The position numbers and the translations under genes were made by a program. A stretch of 64,000 nucleotides of DNA from Thermobifida halotolerans (lineage in GTDB: Bacteria > Actinomycetota > Actinomycetes > Streptosporangiales > Streptosporangiaceae): assembly GCF_003574835.2 (NCBI RefSeq), contig NZ_CP063196.1:2790001-2854000 (forward strand). The letters run 5' to 3'. The notes under the pieces are model-generated. The model made no database searches and was not told the DNA's origin. It saw nothing but the letters and a program-made list of their open reading frames with translations. Below, piece by piece: positions 9,880 through 18,918 of the stretch (positions are counted from its first letter, which is position 1; every line of letters begins with the position of its first letter).

Positions 9880-11877
9880 TCACTCGCTGTTGTCCGATGG
9901 TGTGTGACGCGCCCCGCCGGTGTCGGCGGTGCCGGTGAGCCGCTCGTGGATCGTCTGCGCGGTCCGCGTCCCGATGCCGGGCACCTCGGCGATCTCGGTG
10001 ACCGTGGCCTCCGCCAGGCGTCGCACCGATCCGAAGTGCTTGACCAGAGCGGCGCGCCGGACGGGGCCCAGCCCCGGGATGTCGTCCAGGGCGCTGGCGG
10101 TGAGCGCCCTGGCCCTCTTGCGTCGATGGTAGGAGATCGCGAACCGGTGTGCCTCGTCGCGGACCCGCTGCAGCAGGTACAGGCCCTCGCTGGCGCGCGG
10201 CAGGATGATCGGGTCCTCGTCGTCGGGCACCCACACCTCCTCCAGCCGCTTGGCCAGGCCGCACACCGCCACGTCCTCGATGCCCAGCTCCTCCAGAGCC
10301 CGCCGGGCCGCCGCGACCTGGGGGCGGCCGCCGTCCACGACGACCAGGTTGGGCGGGTAGGCGAACCTGGGGGCGGACGAGCCGGAGGAGCGGTCCGTGG
10401 CCGCGTGGCCGCCGCTGTCGCCCAGCGTGTCCAGTTCGCCGGAACGCTGGCTCTCCTCCAGGTAGCGGGTGAACCGGCGGGTGATGACCTCGTGCATCGC
10501 CGCCACGTCGCTGTGCTCGGCTCCGGAGCCGCCGCGGACGCTGAACCGCCGGTACTCGGACTTGCGGGCCAAGCCGTCCTCGAACACCACCATGGACGCC
10601 ACCGCGTGCTCGCCCTGGAGGTCGGAGACGTCGAAGCACTCGATGCGCAGCGGGGCCTCGGCCAGCCCCAGGGCCTCGGCGATCTCCGACAGCGCCCTGG
10701 AGCGGGTGGTCAGGTCGGAGGCGCGCTGGCTCTTGTGCCGGGCCAGCGCCTGCTCGGCGTTCTTGGCGACGGTCTCCATCAGGGCGCGCTTGTCGCCGCG
10801 CTGCGGCACCCGCACGTCCACGGCCGCGCCGCGCCGCGCCGCCAGCCAGGTGGTGACGGCGGCGCGGTCGGCGGGCTCGGCCGAGACGAGCACCTCGCGG
10901 GGGATGGCCGCGGCGGCCCCCGCCGTGCTCTCGTCCGCTTCGGCCGCGCCGTAGTTCTGGGAGAGGAACTGCTCGACGAGCTGTCCGGTGGAGACGTCCT
11001 CGACCTTGTCGACCACCCAGCCGCGTTCGCCGCGGACGCGTCCGCCGCGCACGTAGAACACCTGGACGGCGGCCTCCAACTGGTCCTCGGCGAAGGCGAT
11101 GACGTCGCAGTCGGTGCCGTCGCCGAGGACCACCGCCTGTTTCTCCATGACCGTGCGCAGCGCCTGGACGTCGTCGCGCAGGCGCGCGGCGCGCTCGTAC
11201 TCCTGCTCGGCGGCGGCCCGGCGCATCTCGGCCTCCAGCGCCCTGAGGAACCGGCCGGTCTCGCCCGCCATGAAGGCGCAGAAGTCCTCGGCGAGCGCGC
11301 GGTGCCCGGCCGCGTCGATCCGGCCCACGCACGGCGCGGAGCACTTGTCGATGTAGCCGAGCAGGCAGGGGCGTCCACTGGAGCGGGCGCGCCGGAACAC
11401 CCCCGCCGAGCAGGTCCGCACCGGAAAGACCCGCAGCAGCAGGTCCACGGTGTCGCGGATGGCCCAGGCGTAGGAGTAGGGCCCGAAGTAGCGCACTCCC
11501 CGGCGTTTGGCGCCGCGCATCACCTGCACCCGGGGGTACTCCTCGTTGAGCGTGACCGCGAGGTACGGGTAGCTCTTGTCGTCGCGGTAGCGGACGTTGA
11601 AGCGCGGGGCGTACTCCTTGATCCAGGAGTACTCCAACTGCAGCGCCTCCACCTCGGTGCCCACGACCGTCCAGTCGACGTCGGCCGCGGTGGAGACCAT
11701 GGACTGGGTGCGCGGGTGCAGCGCGCCGAAGTCCTGGAAGTAGGAGGACAGCCGCGCGCGCAGGTTCTTGGCCTTGCCGACGTAGATCACGCGGCCGTGC
11801 TCGTCCCGGAAGCGGTAGACCCCCGGGTCGGTGGGGATCGATCCGGGCTTGGGGCGCAGGGTCGGTCGGACGGTCAT
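9880..11877 (-). CDS. uvrC: Excinuclease ABC subunit C, 665 aa
   Basis: UvrC makes both incisions in nucleotide excision repair. Visible in order are the N-terminal GIY-YIG nuclease ([20 protein letters not shown]), the Cys motif ([10 protein letters not shown]), a UVR domain, the RNase H-like nuclease with [19 protein letters not shown] and [10 protein letters not shown], and a C-terminal helix-hairpin-helix pair ([38 protein letters not shown]). ATG at 11877 ([12 protein letters not shown]) gives the usual length. It heads the uvrC-rapZ-yvcK-whiA cluster; about 205 bp upstream are shared with the divergent channel gene. Confidence 0.96.
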   Translation of the reverse strand: MTVRPTLRPKPGSIPTDPGVYRFRDEHGRVIYVGKAKNLRARLSSYFQDFGALHPRTQSMVSTAADVDWTVVGTEVEALQLEYSWIKEYAPRFNVRYRDDKSYPYLAVTLNEEYPRVQVMRGAKRRGVRYFGPYSYAWAIRDTVDLLLRVFPVRTCSAGVFRRARSSGRPCLLGYIDKCSAPCVGRIDAAGHRALAEDFCAFMAGETGRFLRALEAEMRRAAAEQEYERAARLRDDVQALRTVMEKQAVVLGDGTDCDVIAFAEDQLEAAVQVFYVRGGRVRGERGWVVDKVEDVSTGQLVEQFLSQNYGAAEADESTAGAAAAIPREVLVSAEPADRAAVTTWLAARRGAAVDVRVPQRGDKRALMETVAKNAEQALARHKSQRASDLTTRSRALSEIAEALGLAEAPLRIECFDVSDLQGEHAVASMVVFEDGLARKSEYRRFSVRGGSGAEHSDVAAMHEVITRRFTRYLEESQRSGELDTLGDSGGHAATDRSSGSSAPRFAYPPNLVVVDGGRPQVAAARRALEELGIEDVAVCGLAKRLEEVWVPDDEDPIILPRASEGLYLLQRVRDEAHRFAISYHRRKRARALTASALDDIPGLGPVRRAALVKHFGSVRRLAEATVTEIAEVPGIGTRTAQTIHERLTGTADTGGARHTPSDNSE

Positions 11878-12082
11878 GGTCCCATTGTGGTCGCGGGGCG
11901 GCACTGCTCGCACCCGGTCCGCCCCCGCCGCCCGCCCGGAGCCGCAGGCCTGCGCTTCCTTGAGAATGCGGTTACTCACCCCCGCGGATGTCACGGTTCG
12001 GCATAGGGATGTTCTAGGTTGTCCGTGTATTCGCGTTGCACACTTTACGTTCCCGAGCTTCGTTCAGGGGGTTCCTCCAGTG

Positions 12083-13222
12083 ATGTCAATCGGCAACTGG
12101 ATCGCGGTGGGAGTCGCCGTCGCGGTCTCGGTGCTCCTGATCACCGTGCTGCACTGGTTGCTGACTCACCAGCTGTCCAAGGTGTGGAGCGTGGCCGAGC
12201 ACCTGGTGCGGCGGTGCCGCTACTCGGCGTACGCCGCGGCCGCGGTGCTGGGGATCAACCTCGCGCTGCCCAACGCCAGCGGGTTCGAGAACCCCCGCTT
12301 CTGGTATCCGATCTTCCAGCACGGCATGCGCATCGCGATGATCGCCTCCCTGACCTGGCTGGGGCTGACCGTCGCCTACGCCATCACCGACACGGTGCTG
12401 GCCCGCCTGGCCGTTCACAACGGTGACGCCGACCGGCGCTCCCGCAGGCTGCAGACCCAGGTGCGGCTGCTGCGCCGGGTGGCGGCCACGGTCCTGGGCC
12501 TGCTGGCGGTCGCGGCGATCCTGTTCACCTTCCCCGCCGTCGCCGCCCTGGGCGCCGGGCTGCTGGCGTCGGCCGGTCTGATCGGCATCATCGCCGGTGT
12601 GGCGGCGCAGGCCACGCTGGGCAACCTGTTCGCGGGGCTGCAACTGGCGTTCAGCGACTCGCTGCGCATCAACGACGTCGTGGTCGTGGCGGGCGAGTGG
12701 GGGCGTGTGGAGGAACTGACCCTCACCAACGTGACCGTGCGCATCTGGGACGAGCGCCGCCTGGTCCTGCCGGTGTCCTACTTCACCACCACCCCGTTCG
12801 AGAACTGGACCAAGCACGGCAGCAACATCACCGGGGTGGTGGCGTTCCGGCTCGACTGGGAGGTCCCGGTGGACCGGCTGCGCGCCGAGGTCGAGTCGTT
12901 CGTGACCCGGCACCCGCTGTGGGACGGCCGCAGTTGGGCGCTGGAGGTCACCGACGTGCTGGACTCCGGGCTGATCGAGGTGCGCGCCACGGTGAGCGCC
13001 GCCGACTCCAGCGCCCGCTGGACGCTCTCGGTGGAGCTGCGCGAACACATGCTCGTCTACATCCGCGAGAACTTCCCCGAGGCGCTGCCGCGCAACCGCA
13101 CCCAGTTCACCGGGATGGACGGCGAGGAGCAGCGGTACGCCGCGATGTGGCCCTCCTCGGCGTTTCGCCACTCCTCCGCCGCGGCCGCCGTCGGCGGCGA
13201 GCGGGTCGACGAGGCCGACTGA
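12083..13222 (+). CDS. MscS-family small-conductance mechanosensitive channel, 379 aa
   Basis: This is an inner-membrane tension-gated channel. N-terminal hydrophobic helices (WIAVGVAVAVSVLLITVL and further segments near residues 45-60, 80-105 and 130-150) precede the pore helix ALGAGLLASAGLIGIIAGVA. The MscS beta-domain signature follows: LGNLFAGLQLAFSDSLRIND, VVVAGEWGRVEELTLTNV and RRLVLPVSYFTTTPFENWT. The C-terminal tail is short and polar. ATG at 12083 is used; a GTG codon directly precedes it. The gene is divergent from uvrC and convergent with the Rieske gene, leaving 19 bp between stops. Confidence 0.9.
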   Translation: MSIGNWIAVGVAVAVSVLLITVLHWLLTHQLSKVWSVAEHLVRRCRYSAYAAAAVLGINLALPNASGFENPRFWYPIFQHGMRIAMIASLTWLGLTVAYAITDTVLARLAVHNGDADRRSRRLQTQVRLLRRVAATVLGLLAVAAILFTFPAVAALGAGLLASAGLIGIIAGVAAQATLGNLFAGLQLAFSDSLRINDVVVVAGEWGRVEELTLTNVTVRIWDERRLVLPVSYFTTTPFENWTKHGSNITGVVAFRLDWEVPVDRLRAEVESFVTRHPLWDGRSWALEVTDVLDSGLIEVRATVSAADSSARWTLSVELREHMLVYIRENFPEALPRNRTQFTGMDGEEQRYAAMWPSSAFRHSSAAAAVGGERVDEAD

Positions 13223-13241
13223 CCCCCGCGCCGTCCCCGGC

Positions 13242-13658
13242 TCAGACCAGGATGATGTCGGTGCCCTCCACCCGCACCTCGAACGGCTCCAGCGGATCGA
13301 CGGCCGGTCCCTGGAGCACCTCCCCGTTGAGGTCGAACCTGCTGTGGTGACACAGGCAGTGGATGTCGGTGGTGACCTCCTGGATCGTGCAGCCCCCGTG
13401 GGTGCACGACGCGCCGAAGGCCCGGTACTCGCCCGGCGTGGGCTGGGTGATCACCAGTTTGGCGTCGACCACCAGGAGTCCGCCGCCCTCGGGAACGTCG
13501 GTGGTCTGGGCCACCACCCGCCCGCGCAGCGTGTCCTGCGGCTTGGGCGCGGTTCCGCAGGCCCCCGCGGTGAGCGCCACCGCTCCCGTGGCGCCCGCGC
13601 CCGCCAGCATCGTGCGTCGGCTGATCCGGCAGGCGCACGGCGACGGCTCCGTTGTCAT
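13242..13658 (-). CDS. Tat-exported Rieske [2Fe-2S] protein, 138 aa
   Basis: This is a small extracytoplasmic Rieske protein. The twin-arginine signal RISRRTMLAGAGATGAVALT ends at LTAGACG, a plausible lipobox, so it may be a Tat lipoprotein. The cluster ligands are complete: Cys85/His87 in CTHGGC and Cys103/His104 in CLCHHSRF, with Cys90 and Cys101 positioned for the Rieske disulfide. ATG at 13658 leaves a normal Tat n-region; the frame stays open 13 codons further up. Similar small proteins occur in many actinobacteria without a bc1 partner, and the redox partner is unknown. A TACTAC-N5-GTAGTA dyad lies about 30 bp upstream. Confidence 0.9.
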   Translation of the reverse strand: MTTEPSPCACRISRRTMLAGAGATGAVALTAGACGTAPKPQDTLRGRVVAQTTDVPEGGGLLVVDAKLVITQPTPGEYRAFGASCTHGGCTIQEVTTDIHCLCHHSRFDLNGEVLQGPAVDPLEPFEVRVEGTDIILV

Positions 13659-13687
13659 GACAGCTCCCTGAGTGGTCCGAACATACC

Positions 13688-13704
13688 TACTACGCAATGT
13701 AGTA
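13688..13704. promoter_or_regulatory. BlaI/MecI-type operator upstream of the Rieske gene
   Basis: A perfect 6-bp dyad TACTAC-GCAAT-GTAGTA lies 30 bp before the Rieske start. TACTAC...GTAGTA arms are the hallmark of BlaI/MecI-family winged-helix repressor sites. No blaI-like gene is in the window, so the regulator would act from elsewhere. Confidence 0.5.
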
Positions 13705-13742
13705 CCTGTTCGGAGGCGGACCGCCCCGGGGCGGCGGGCGGC

Positions 13743-14369
13743 TCAGTCCTGCCGCAGCACGACAGTCCGGGCGACCTTGTCGTGCACGCCCTGCCGGCTG
13801 GGCGCATCCCACAGCGGCCACAGGCAGAACAGCACCGCCCACAGCCCGTAGGCCAGGACCAGTGCCCACACAGGCGCCCACGTCGCCAGAGCCGGGAGCT
13901 GGAAGAGCGCGGAGCGGGCGACGAGGGCGTCGAGGGGGATCCTGGGCGCCCCGTTCACGGGCACCACCACGATCCCGGCGATCATCCTGCCCGGGGTGCG
14001 CCCCCAGTTGCGCAGGAAGATGACGTCGTAGAGCGTGCAGGCCAAAAACCCGCACACGCTCATGAAGATCATGCTTCCGCTGCTCGCGGACTCGACGGTC
14101 CTGTCGGCCAGCAAGGCGAGGAAGAACCAGAGCAGCCAGGCGAGAACCAGGACCACGCCCAGCGGGACGGCCACGAAGCAGGTGTCGAGTAGGCGCGCCA
14201 GGCACCGCTGCCCCCACGAGGCCAGCCCGTGCCGCCTCGCCGTGCCCGGCACGGAAGCCGACAGCGGGTGACCGTAGCCCGTGTACGCCACCGGCGGCCG
14301 GGGAACCGGCCACTGTCCGGGGCCGTGTGCCGCGGTCGCTCGGGGGTCCCGGGGCGGGGGGTGGGTCAT
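13743..14369 (-). CDS. RDD-family membrane protein, 208 aa
   Basis: A Pro-rich cytosolic N-terminus of about 45 residues is followed by the RDD domain: ASWGQRCLARLLDTCFV (R..D pattern), a long hydrophobic pair around residues 65-90 and 97-115, RNWGRTPGRMIAGIVVVPV, and a final helix pair ending in LWDAPSRQGVHDKVARTVVL. This matches the PF06271 architecture, whose function is largely unknown (an Na+/H+ antiport role has been shown for a few members). It lies 94 bp downstream of uvrA on the same strand. Confidence 0.85.
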   Translation of the reverse strand: MTHPPPRDPRATAAHGPGQWPVPRPPVAYTGYGHPLSASVPGTARRHGLASWGQRCLARLLDTCFVAVPLGVVLVLAWLLWFFLALLADRTVESASSGSMIFMSVCGFLACTLYDVIFLRNWGRTPGRMIAGIVVVPVNGAPRIPLDALVARSALFQLPALATWAPVWALVLAYGLWAVLFCLWPLWDAPSRQGVHDKVARTVVLRQD

Positions 14370-14463
14370 GGGGACAGCCTTCCGGTGTTGGTACGGACCC
14401 GCGCGGGACACCCCGGGGCGCGACAGGGCGCACAGGACCCCGCGGAGATCCGCTGCCGATTCC

Positions 14464-17301
14464 TCAGGTGAGAATCTTACGGAGAAACCGGCCCGTGTAA
14501 CTCTCCGGAACCTCCGCGATCTCCTCCGGCGTTCCGGTCGCCACCACCGTGCCGCCGCGCGCACCCCCCTCGGGTCCCATGTCGATGACGTAGTCGGCGG
14601 TCTTGACGACGTCGAGGTTGTGCTCGATGACGATGACGGTGTTGCCCGCGTCCACCAGGCGTCCCAGCACGCCCAGCAGCTTCTCGATGTCGGCGAAGTG
14701 CAGGCCCGTGGTGGGCTCGTCCAGGACGTAGACGGTGCGCCCGGTGGAGCGGCGCTGCAGTTCGGTGGCGAGCTTGACCCGCTGCGCCTCGCCGCCCGAC
14801 AGGGTGGTGGCGGGCTGGCCGAGTCGCACATAGCCCAGACCCACGTCGTTGAGGGTCTGCATGTGGCGGCGGATGGCGCTGATCGGCTCGAAGAACTCCA
14901 GCGCCTCCTCGATCGGCATGTCCAGCACGTCGGCGATGGTCCTGCCCTTGTAGTGCACGTCGAGCGTCTCCCGGTTGTACCGGGCGCCGTGGCAGACCTC
15001 GCACGGCACGTAGACGTCGGGGAGGAACTGCATCTCGATCCTGATCGTGCCGTCGCCCGCGCACGCCTCGCAGCGGCCGCCCTTGACGTTGAAGGAGAAC
15101 CGCCCCGGCTGGTATCCGCGCACCTTCGCCTCGGTGGTCTGCGCGAACAGCTTGCGGATGTGGTCGAACACGCCGGTGTAGGTGGCCGGGTTGGACCGCG
15201 GGGTGCGGCCGATGGGGCTCTGGTCGACGTGCACGACCTTGTCGACCTGGTTCGTCCCGTTGACCCGGGTGTGGCGCCCCGGCACCTCGCGCGCGCCGTT
15301 GAGCTCCTTGGCCAGCGCCTTGTACAGGATCTCGTTGACCAGTGTGGACTTGCCGGAGCCGGACACCCCGGTGACGGCGGTGAACACGCCCAGCGGGAAG
15401 GCCACGTCCAGGTCGCGCAGGTTGTTCTCGCGCGCCCCCTTGACGACGAGCTGGCGCCTGGCGTCGCGGGACCGCCGCACGTCCGGGACCTCGATCGCGC
15501 GCCGCCCGGACAGGTACTGGCCGGTGACCGACTCGGGGTTGTCCACCAACTCCCGGACCGGGCCGGAGACCACGACCCGGCCGCCGTGCTCGCCCGCCCC
15601 CGGACCGATGTCCACCACCCAGTCCGCGGCGCGGATGGTGTCCTCGTCGTGTTCGACGACGATCAGGGTGTTGCCGATGTTGCGCAGCCGCTGCAGGGTC
15701 TCCAGCAGCCGGAAGTTGTCGCGCTGGTGCAGCCCGATGGAGGGCTCGTCCAGCACGTAGAGCACCCCGACCAGCCCCGAGCCGATCTGGGTGGCCAGCC
15801 GGATGCGCTGCGCCTCGCCGCCGGACAGCGTCCCGGCGGCACGGCTGAGGCTGAGGTAGTCCAGACCCACGTCCAGCAGGAAGCCGAGCCGGGCGTTGAT
15901 CTCCTTGAGCACCTGGGCGGCGATGACCCGGTCGCGTTCGGACAGCTCCAGCGAACCGAGAAACCGCGCGCACTCGTTCAACGGCAGCGCGCTGACCTCG
16001 GCGATGGAGCGTCCGCCGACGGTCACCGCCAGCACGTCCGGCTTGAGGCGGCTGCCCTGGCACGCCGGGCAGGGCACCACGCGCATGTAGCCCTCGAGCC
16101 GCTCGCGCACGAAGTCGCTGTCGCTCTCGGAGTGGCGGCGGCGCACCCAGTTGACCACGCCCTCGAAGTCGGTGTAGTAGGCGCGCTGCCGCCCGTAGCG
16201 GTTGCGGTAGCTGACGTGCACCTGGGTGTCGTGGCCGTTGAGCAGCGCCCTGCGCGCCGCCCTGGACAGCTTCTCCCACGGGGTGTCCAGGTCGAAGCCG
16301 ATCGCCTCGCCCAGCGCCTGCATCAGGCGGGTGAAGTACTCGCTGGGGCTTCCCCCGCTCCACGGCGCGATGGCGCCCTCGTTGAGGGTCTTGGCGGGGT
16401 CGGGCACCACCAGTTCGGGGTCGACCTCCATGCGGGTGCCCAGCCCCGCGCACTCGGGACAGGCCCCGTAGGGCGAGTTGAAGGAGAACGACCGTGGCTC
16501 CAGCTCCTCGAACGACAGGTCGTCGTAGGGGCAGTACAGGTGTTCGGAGTAGATCCGCTCCCGCTCGGGGTCGTCGGCGGGCAGGTCCACGAACTCCAGC
16601 AGGATGGTGCCGCCCGCCAACTGCAGCGCGGTCTCCACCGAGTCGGTCAGCCGTTTGACGGCCGACGCCTTGACGCTGAGCCGGTCGACGACGACGGCGA
16701 TGTCGTGCGTCTCGTACTTCTTGAGGGCGGGCGCCTCGTCCAGCCGCACCAGGGCGCCGTCGACCCGCGCCCTGGTGAAGCCCTTGGCCTGCAGGTTGCG
16801 GAACAGTTCGGCGTACTCGCCCTTGCGTCCGCGCACCACGGGCGCCAGCACCTGGAAGCGGGTGCCCTCGGCGAGCTCCATCACCCGGTCGACGATCTGC
16901 TGCGGGGTCTGCCGGGAGATCTCCCTCCCGCACCGGGGACAGTGCGGCCTGCCGACGCGCGCCCACAGCAGCCTCAGGTAGTCGTACACCTCGGTGATGG
17001 TGCCGACCGTGGAGCGCGGGTTGCGGCTGGTGGACTTCTGGTCGATGGACACCGCCGGGGACAGGCCCTCGATGAAGTCGACGTCGGGCTTGTCCATCTG
17101 GCCGAGGAACTGGCGGGCGTAGGCCGACAGCGACTCGACGTAGCGGCGCTGCCCCTCGGCGAAGATGGTGTCGAAGGCCAGCGAGGACTTACCCGAACCG
17201 GACAGCCCGGTGAACACGATCATCGAGTCCCGGGGCAGGTCCAGGGAGACGTTCTTGAGGTTGTGCTCGCGGGCCCCGCGGATCACCAGACGATCGGCCA
17301 T
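14464..17301 (-). CDS. uvrA: Excinuclease ABC subunit A, 945 aa
   Basis: UvrA is the ATPase that finds bulky lesions and loads UvrB. There are two ABC modules: the first has [14 protein letters not shown] near residue 31, the second [15 protein letters not shown], and both carry signature motifs ([12 protein letters not shown] and [12 protein letters not shown]) and Walker B/H segments ([28 protein letters not shown]). Zn-finger Cys pairs are present ([36 protein letters not shown]). ATG at 17301 ([18 protein letters not shown]) is the canonical start. uvrC lies about 3 kb away, not in the same operon. A LexA-box-like half-site lies about 250 bp upstream. Confidence 0.97.
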   Translation of the reverse strand: MADRLVIRGAREHNLKNVSLDLPRDSMIVFTGLSGSGKSSLAFDTIFAEGQRRYVESLSAYARQFLGQMDKPDVDFIEGLSPAVSIDQKSTSRNPRSTVGTITEVYDYLRLLWARVGRPHCPRCGREISRQTPQQIVDRVMELAEGTRFQVLAPVVRGRKGEYAELFRNLQAKGFTRARVDGALVRLDEAPALKKYETHDIAVVVDRLSVKASAVKRLTDSVETALQLAGGTILLEFVDLPADDPERERIYSEHLYCPYDDLSFEELEPRSFSFNSPYGACPECAGLGTRMEVDPELVVPDPAKTLNEGAIAPWSGGSPSEYFTRLMQALGEAIGFDLDTPWEKLSRAARRALLNGHDTQVHVSYRNRYGRQRAYYTDFEGVVNWVRRRHSESDSDFVRERLEGYMRVVPCPACQGSRLKPDVLAVTVGGRSIAEVSALPLNECARFLGSLELSERDRVIAAQVLKEINARLGFLLDVGLDYLSLSRAAGTLSGGEAQRIRLATQIGSGLVGVLYVLDEPSIGLHQRDNFRLLETLQRLRNIGNTLIVVEHDEDTIRAADWVVDIGPGAGEHGGRVVVSGPVRELVDNPESVTGQYLSGRRAIEVPDVRRSRDARRQLVVKGARENNLRDLDVAFPLGVFTAVTGVSGSGKSTLVNEILYKALAKELNGAREVPGRHTRVNGTNQVDKVVHVDQSPIGRTPRSNPATYTGVFDHIRKLFAQTTEAKVRGYQPGRFSFNVKGGRCEACAGDGTIRIEMQFLPDVYVPCEVCHGARYNRETLDVHYKGRTIADVLDMPIEEALEFFEPISAIRRHMQTLNDVGLGYVRLGQPATTLSGGEAQRVKLATELQRRSTGRTVYVLDEPTTGLHFADIEKLLGVLGRLVDAGNTVIVIEHNLDVVKTADYVIDMGPEGGARGGTVVATGTPEEIAEVPESYTGRFLRKILT

Positions 17302-17603
17302 GTCTCTTCGCGCGTGGACCCCGGCGGCTGCCGGGAGCCGGTGCGCTCCATCCTTCCTCGTCGAGGGGTGGGCAGACGCCCGCGGGCGGTACGGGAGGCC
17401 GTTCGACGGCCCCGCGCCCGCGGCGTCGTGAGTGATGTCTCTGCCGAAAGCGGGCGGAAGACGGCACGGCGGCGCCGCCTCGGGAAAGCTCTCCCCACGA
17501 TAACCAGCGGGGTCCCGGCCGCATTCCGACCGAGACCCCATTCTATGGGTACGCCTGTTCGACTGTGCGGGTTTCCCGCGAGGATTCCGCGCCGCCCGCG
17601 GGC
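17302..17603 (-). other. Gap between the TerC-like gene and uvrA
   Basis: No coding sequence was recognised. The gap holds the end of the TerC-like transcript, with a weak hairpin at 17567-17579 (GCGGG-TTT-CCCGC), and the uvrA promoter region including the LexA-like site. Confidence 0.5.
17540..17562 (-). promoter_or_regulatory. Candidate uvrA promoter with LexA-box-like sequence
   Basis: On the minus strand TCGAACAGGCGTAC (17549-17562) keeps a full left half of the actinobacterial SOS box TCGAAC-N4-GTTCGA and a degraded right half. It directly precedes a TAGAAT hexamer (17540-17545) suitable as a -10. SOS control of uvrA is known in other bacteria; here it is inference. Confidence 0.3.
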
Positions 17604-18617
17604 CTACTCGCCGGAGGTGATGCTGCCGGTGCGGTTCCTCAGCTTCCTGGCGTCGCTGCGGGCCTTGAGCACGCTGGCGATGACCGTGACGGTCATCACG
17701 CCGAGGATGACCGTCAGCGACAGTCCGGTACCGATCTCCGGGACGTGCACCCCGTTCTCGTGCAGCGCGTGCAGCAGCATCTTGACGCCGATGAACACCA
17801 TGATCGCGGCCAGGCCCCAACTGATGTAGGCCAGCTTGTCCATGAGTCCGGCCAGCAGGAAGTACAGGACCCGCAGGCCCAGCAGCGCGAAGGCGTTGGC
17901 GGTGAACACCAGGTAGGCGTCCTGGGTGAGACCGAAGATCGCCGGGATCGAGTCGACCGCGAAGACCAGGTCGGTGACGCCGATGGCGACGATGACCATG
18001 AACATCGGGGTGACGTGGCGGCGGCCGTCGAGCCTCACCGTCAGGTGCGAACCGTGGTAGCCGTCGGTGACCGGCCAGACCCTGCGGACCATGCGCACCG
18101 CGAAGTTGTTGGTGTAGTCGGTCTCCTCCTCCTCGGAGCCCTTGACGTTGTCCCGGACGATCTTGATCGCGGTGTAGATGAGGAACGCGCCGAACAGGTA
18201 GAAGACCTCGCTCCAGGCGTTGATGGCCTGCGCGCCCACGGCGATGAAGACGCCGCGCATGACCAGCGCCAGCACGATGCCGATCAGCAGCACCTCGTGC
18301 TGGTACTTCTTGGGCACCGCGAAGGAGGTGAGGATCAGGTAGAAGACGAAGAGGTTGTCGACGCTGAGGCTCTTCTCGGTGACGTAGCCCGCGAAGTACT
18401 CACCGGCCTTCTCCCAGCCCACGAAATACCAGATGCCGAACCCGAAGACGATCGCGACGGCTATGTAGAAGACCGACCACCAGGAGGCCTCCCTCATGCT
18501 GAACTCTTTGGGTTCGCGCTTCCTGCTCCACGGATGGTCGACGATGGCCAGGTCGATGGCCAGGATCGCGACGATTCCGACGATGGTCGCCAGCCAGACC
18601 CACAGGGGCACGTTCAT
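17604..18617 (-). CDS. TerC/Alx-family integral membrane protein, 337 aa
   Basis: This is a polytopic protein of the TerC (PF03741) family, members of which act in Mn2+ efflux and in metalation of exported proteins. Hydrophobic segments begin with [20 protein letters not shown]; acidic residues embedded in helices ([35 protein letters not shown]) are the family metal-site signatures. ATG at 18617 has GAGGAG 5 nt upstream. The 5' leader contains a yybP-ykoY Mn2+ riboswitch, the strongest evidence that this family member handles manganese. Confidence 0.92.
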   Translation of the reverse strand: MNVPLWVWLATIVGIVAILAIDLAIVDHPWSRKREPKEFSMREASWWSVFYIAVAIVFGFGIWYFVGWEKAGEYFAGYVTEKSLSVDNLFVFYLILTSFAVPKKYQHEVLLIGIVLALVMRGVFIAVGAQAINAWSEVFYLFGAFLIYTAIKIVRDNVKGSEEEETDYTNNFAVRMVRRVWPVTDGYHGSHLTVRLDGRRHVTPMFMVIVAIGVTDLVFAVDSIPAIFGLTQDAYLVFTANAFALLGLRVLYFLLAGLMDKLAYISWGLAAIMVFIGVKMLLHALHENGVHVPEIGTGLSLTVILGVMTVTVIASVLKARSDARKLRNRTGSITSGE

Positions 18618-18629
18618 TGGGGCTCCTCT

Positions 18630-18682
18630 CCTCCGGTTGCGGTGGCCGCCCTCACTCGCGCGGACACGACAAGAACCGGAGG
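18630..18682 (-). promoter_or_regulatory. Riboswitch expression platform: anti-Shine-Dalgarno pairing
   Basis: The 3' end of the aptamer reads CCTCCGGTT on the minus strand (18674-18682). It is perfectly complementary, over 9 nt, to AACCGGAGG (18630-18638), immediately before the GAGGAG that serves the TerC-like start. Pairing would bury the ribosome-binding region, and aptamer closure (P1) would release it. This suggests a translational ON switch with Mn2+; the mechanism is inference from complementarity. Confidence 0.6.
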
Positions 18683-18785
18683 TCTCTCCCGCCCACGGGG
18701 CACAGGTGTGGGCCGACGGCACCGGGAACGCGCCATTGCGTTCCGTGATGACGACGCCGCCGCGAAGGGATACTCCCCTACCGAA
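18675..18785 (-). ncRNA. yybP-ykoY (Mn2+) riboswitch
   Basis: The leader of the TerC-like gene contains the family hallmarks in order: GGGGAGTA (18771-18778), GTCGTCA, a P3 hairpin GGAACGC/GCGTTCC, GCCGTCGGCCC, a GCCCAC/GTGGGC stem and closing GAGACC (18683-18688). The overall length of about 110 nt fits the class. These riboswitches bind Mn2+ and control TerC/Alx-type genes in many bacteria, which agrees with the downstream gene. Confidence 0.9.
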
Positions 18786-18898
18786 CGGTGCAACGAAGCG
18801 GAGGCGAGAAAATTCCGTCCACTTTTGACACCGGGTCCATGATGCCACCACCGCGGAGCGCGGAGAACCACCGGTTCCGCCATTTTCGCTTGGAGAGA

Positions 18899-18918
18899 AG
18901 GTGAGGCTGGCCTCACCT
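18899..18918. promoter_or_regulatory. 20-bp palindrome at the end of the glycosyltransferase gene
   Basis: AGGTGAGGCTGGCCTCACCT is a 9-bp perfect dyad with a 2-bp centre. It overlaps the glycosyltransferase stop codon and lies beyond the riboswitch, in the region where the TerC-like promoter should begin. It may be a terminator hairpin, or a DtxR/IdeR/MntR-type metal-regulator site (the AGGTnAGGC half-site is reminiscent). Confidence 0.4.

Noticed and set aside
12034-12056. RecA-independent DNA-damage promoter (TTGTCnGTG-N8-TAnnnT) before the MscS gene
   Set aside because: TTGTCCGTG is present but the downstream hexamer is TTGCAC, which does not fit the -10.
14281-17829. 1182-codon plus-strand frame antisense to uvrA
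   Set aside because: Shadow of uvrA in GC-rich DNA; uvrA on the minus strand has all family motifs.
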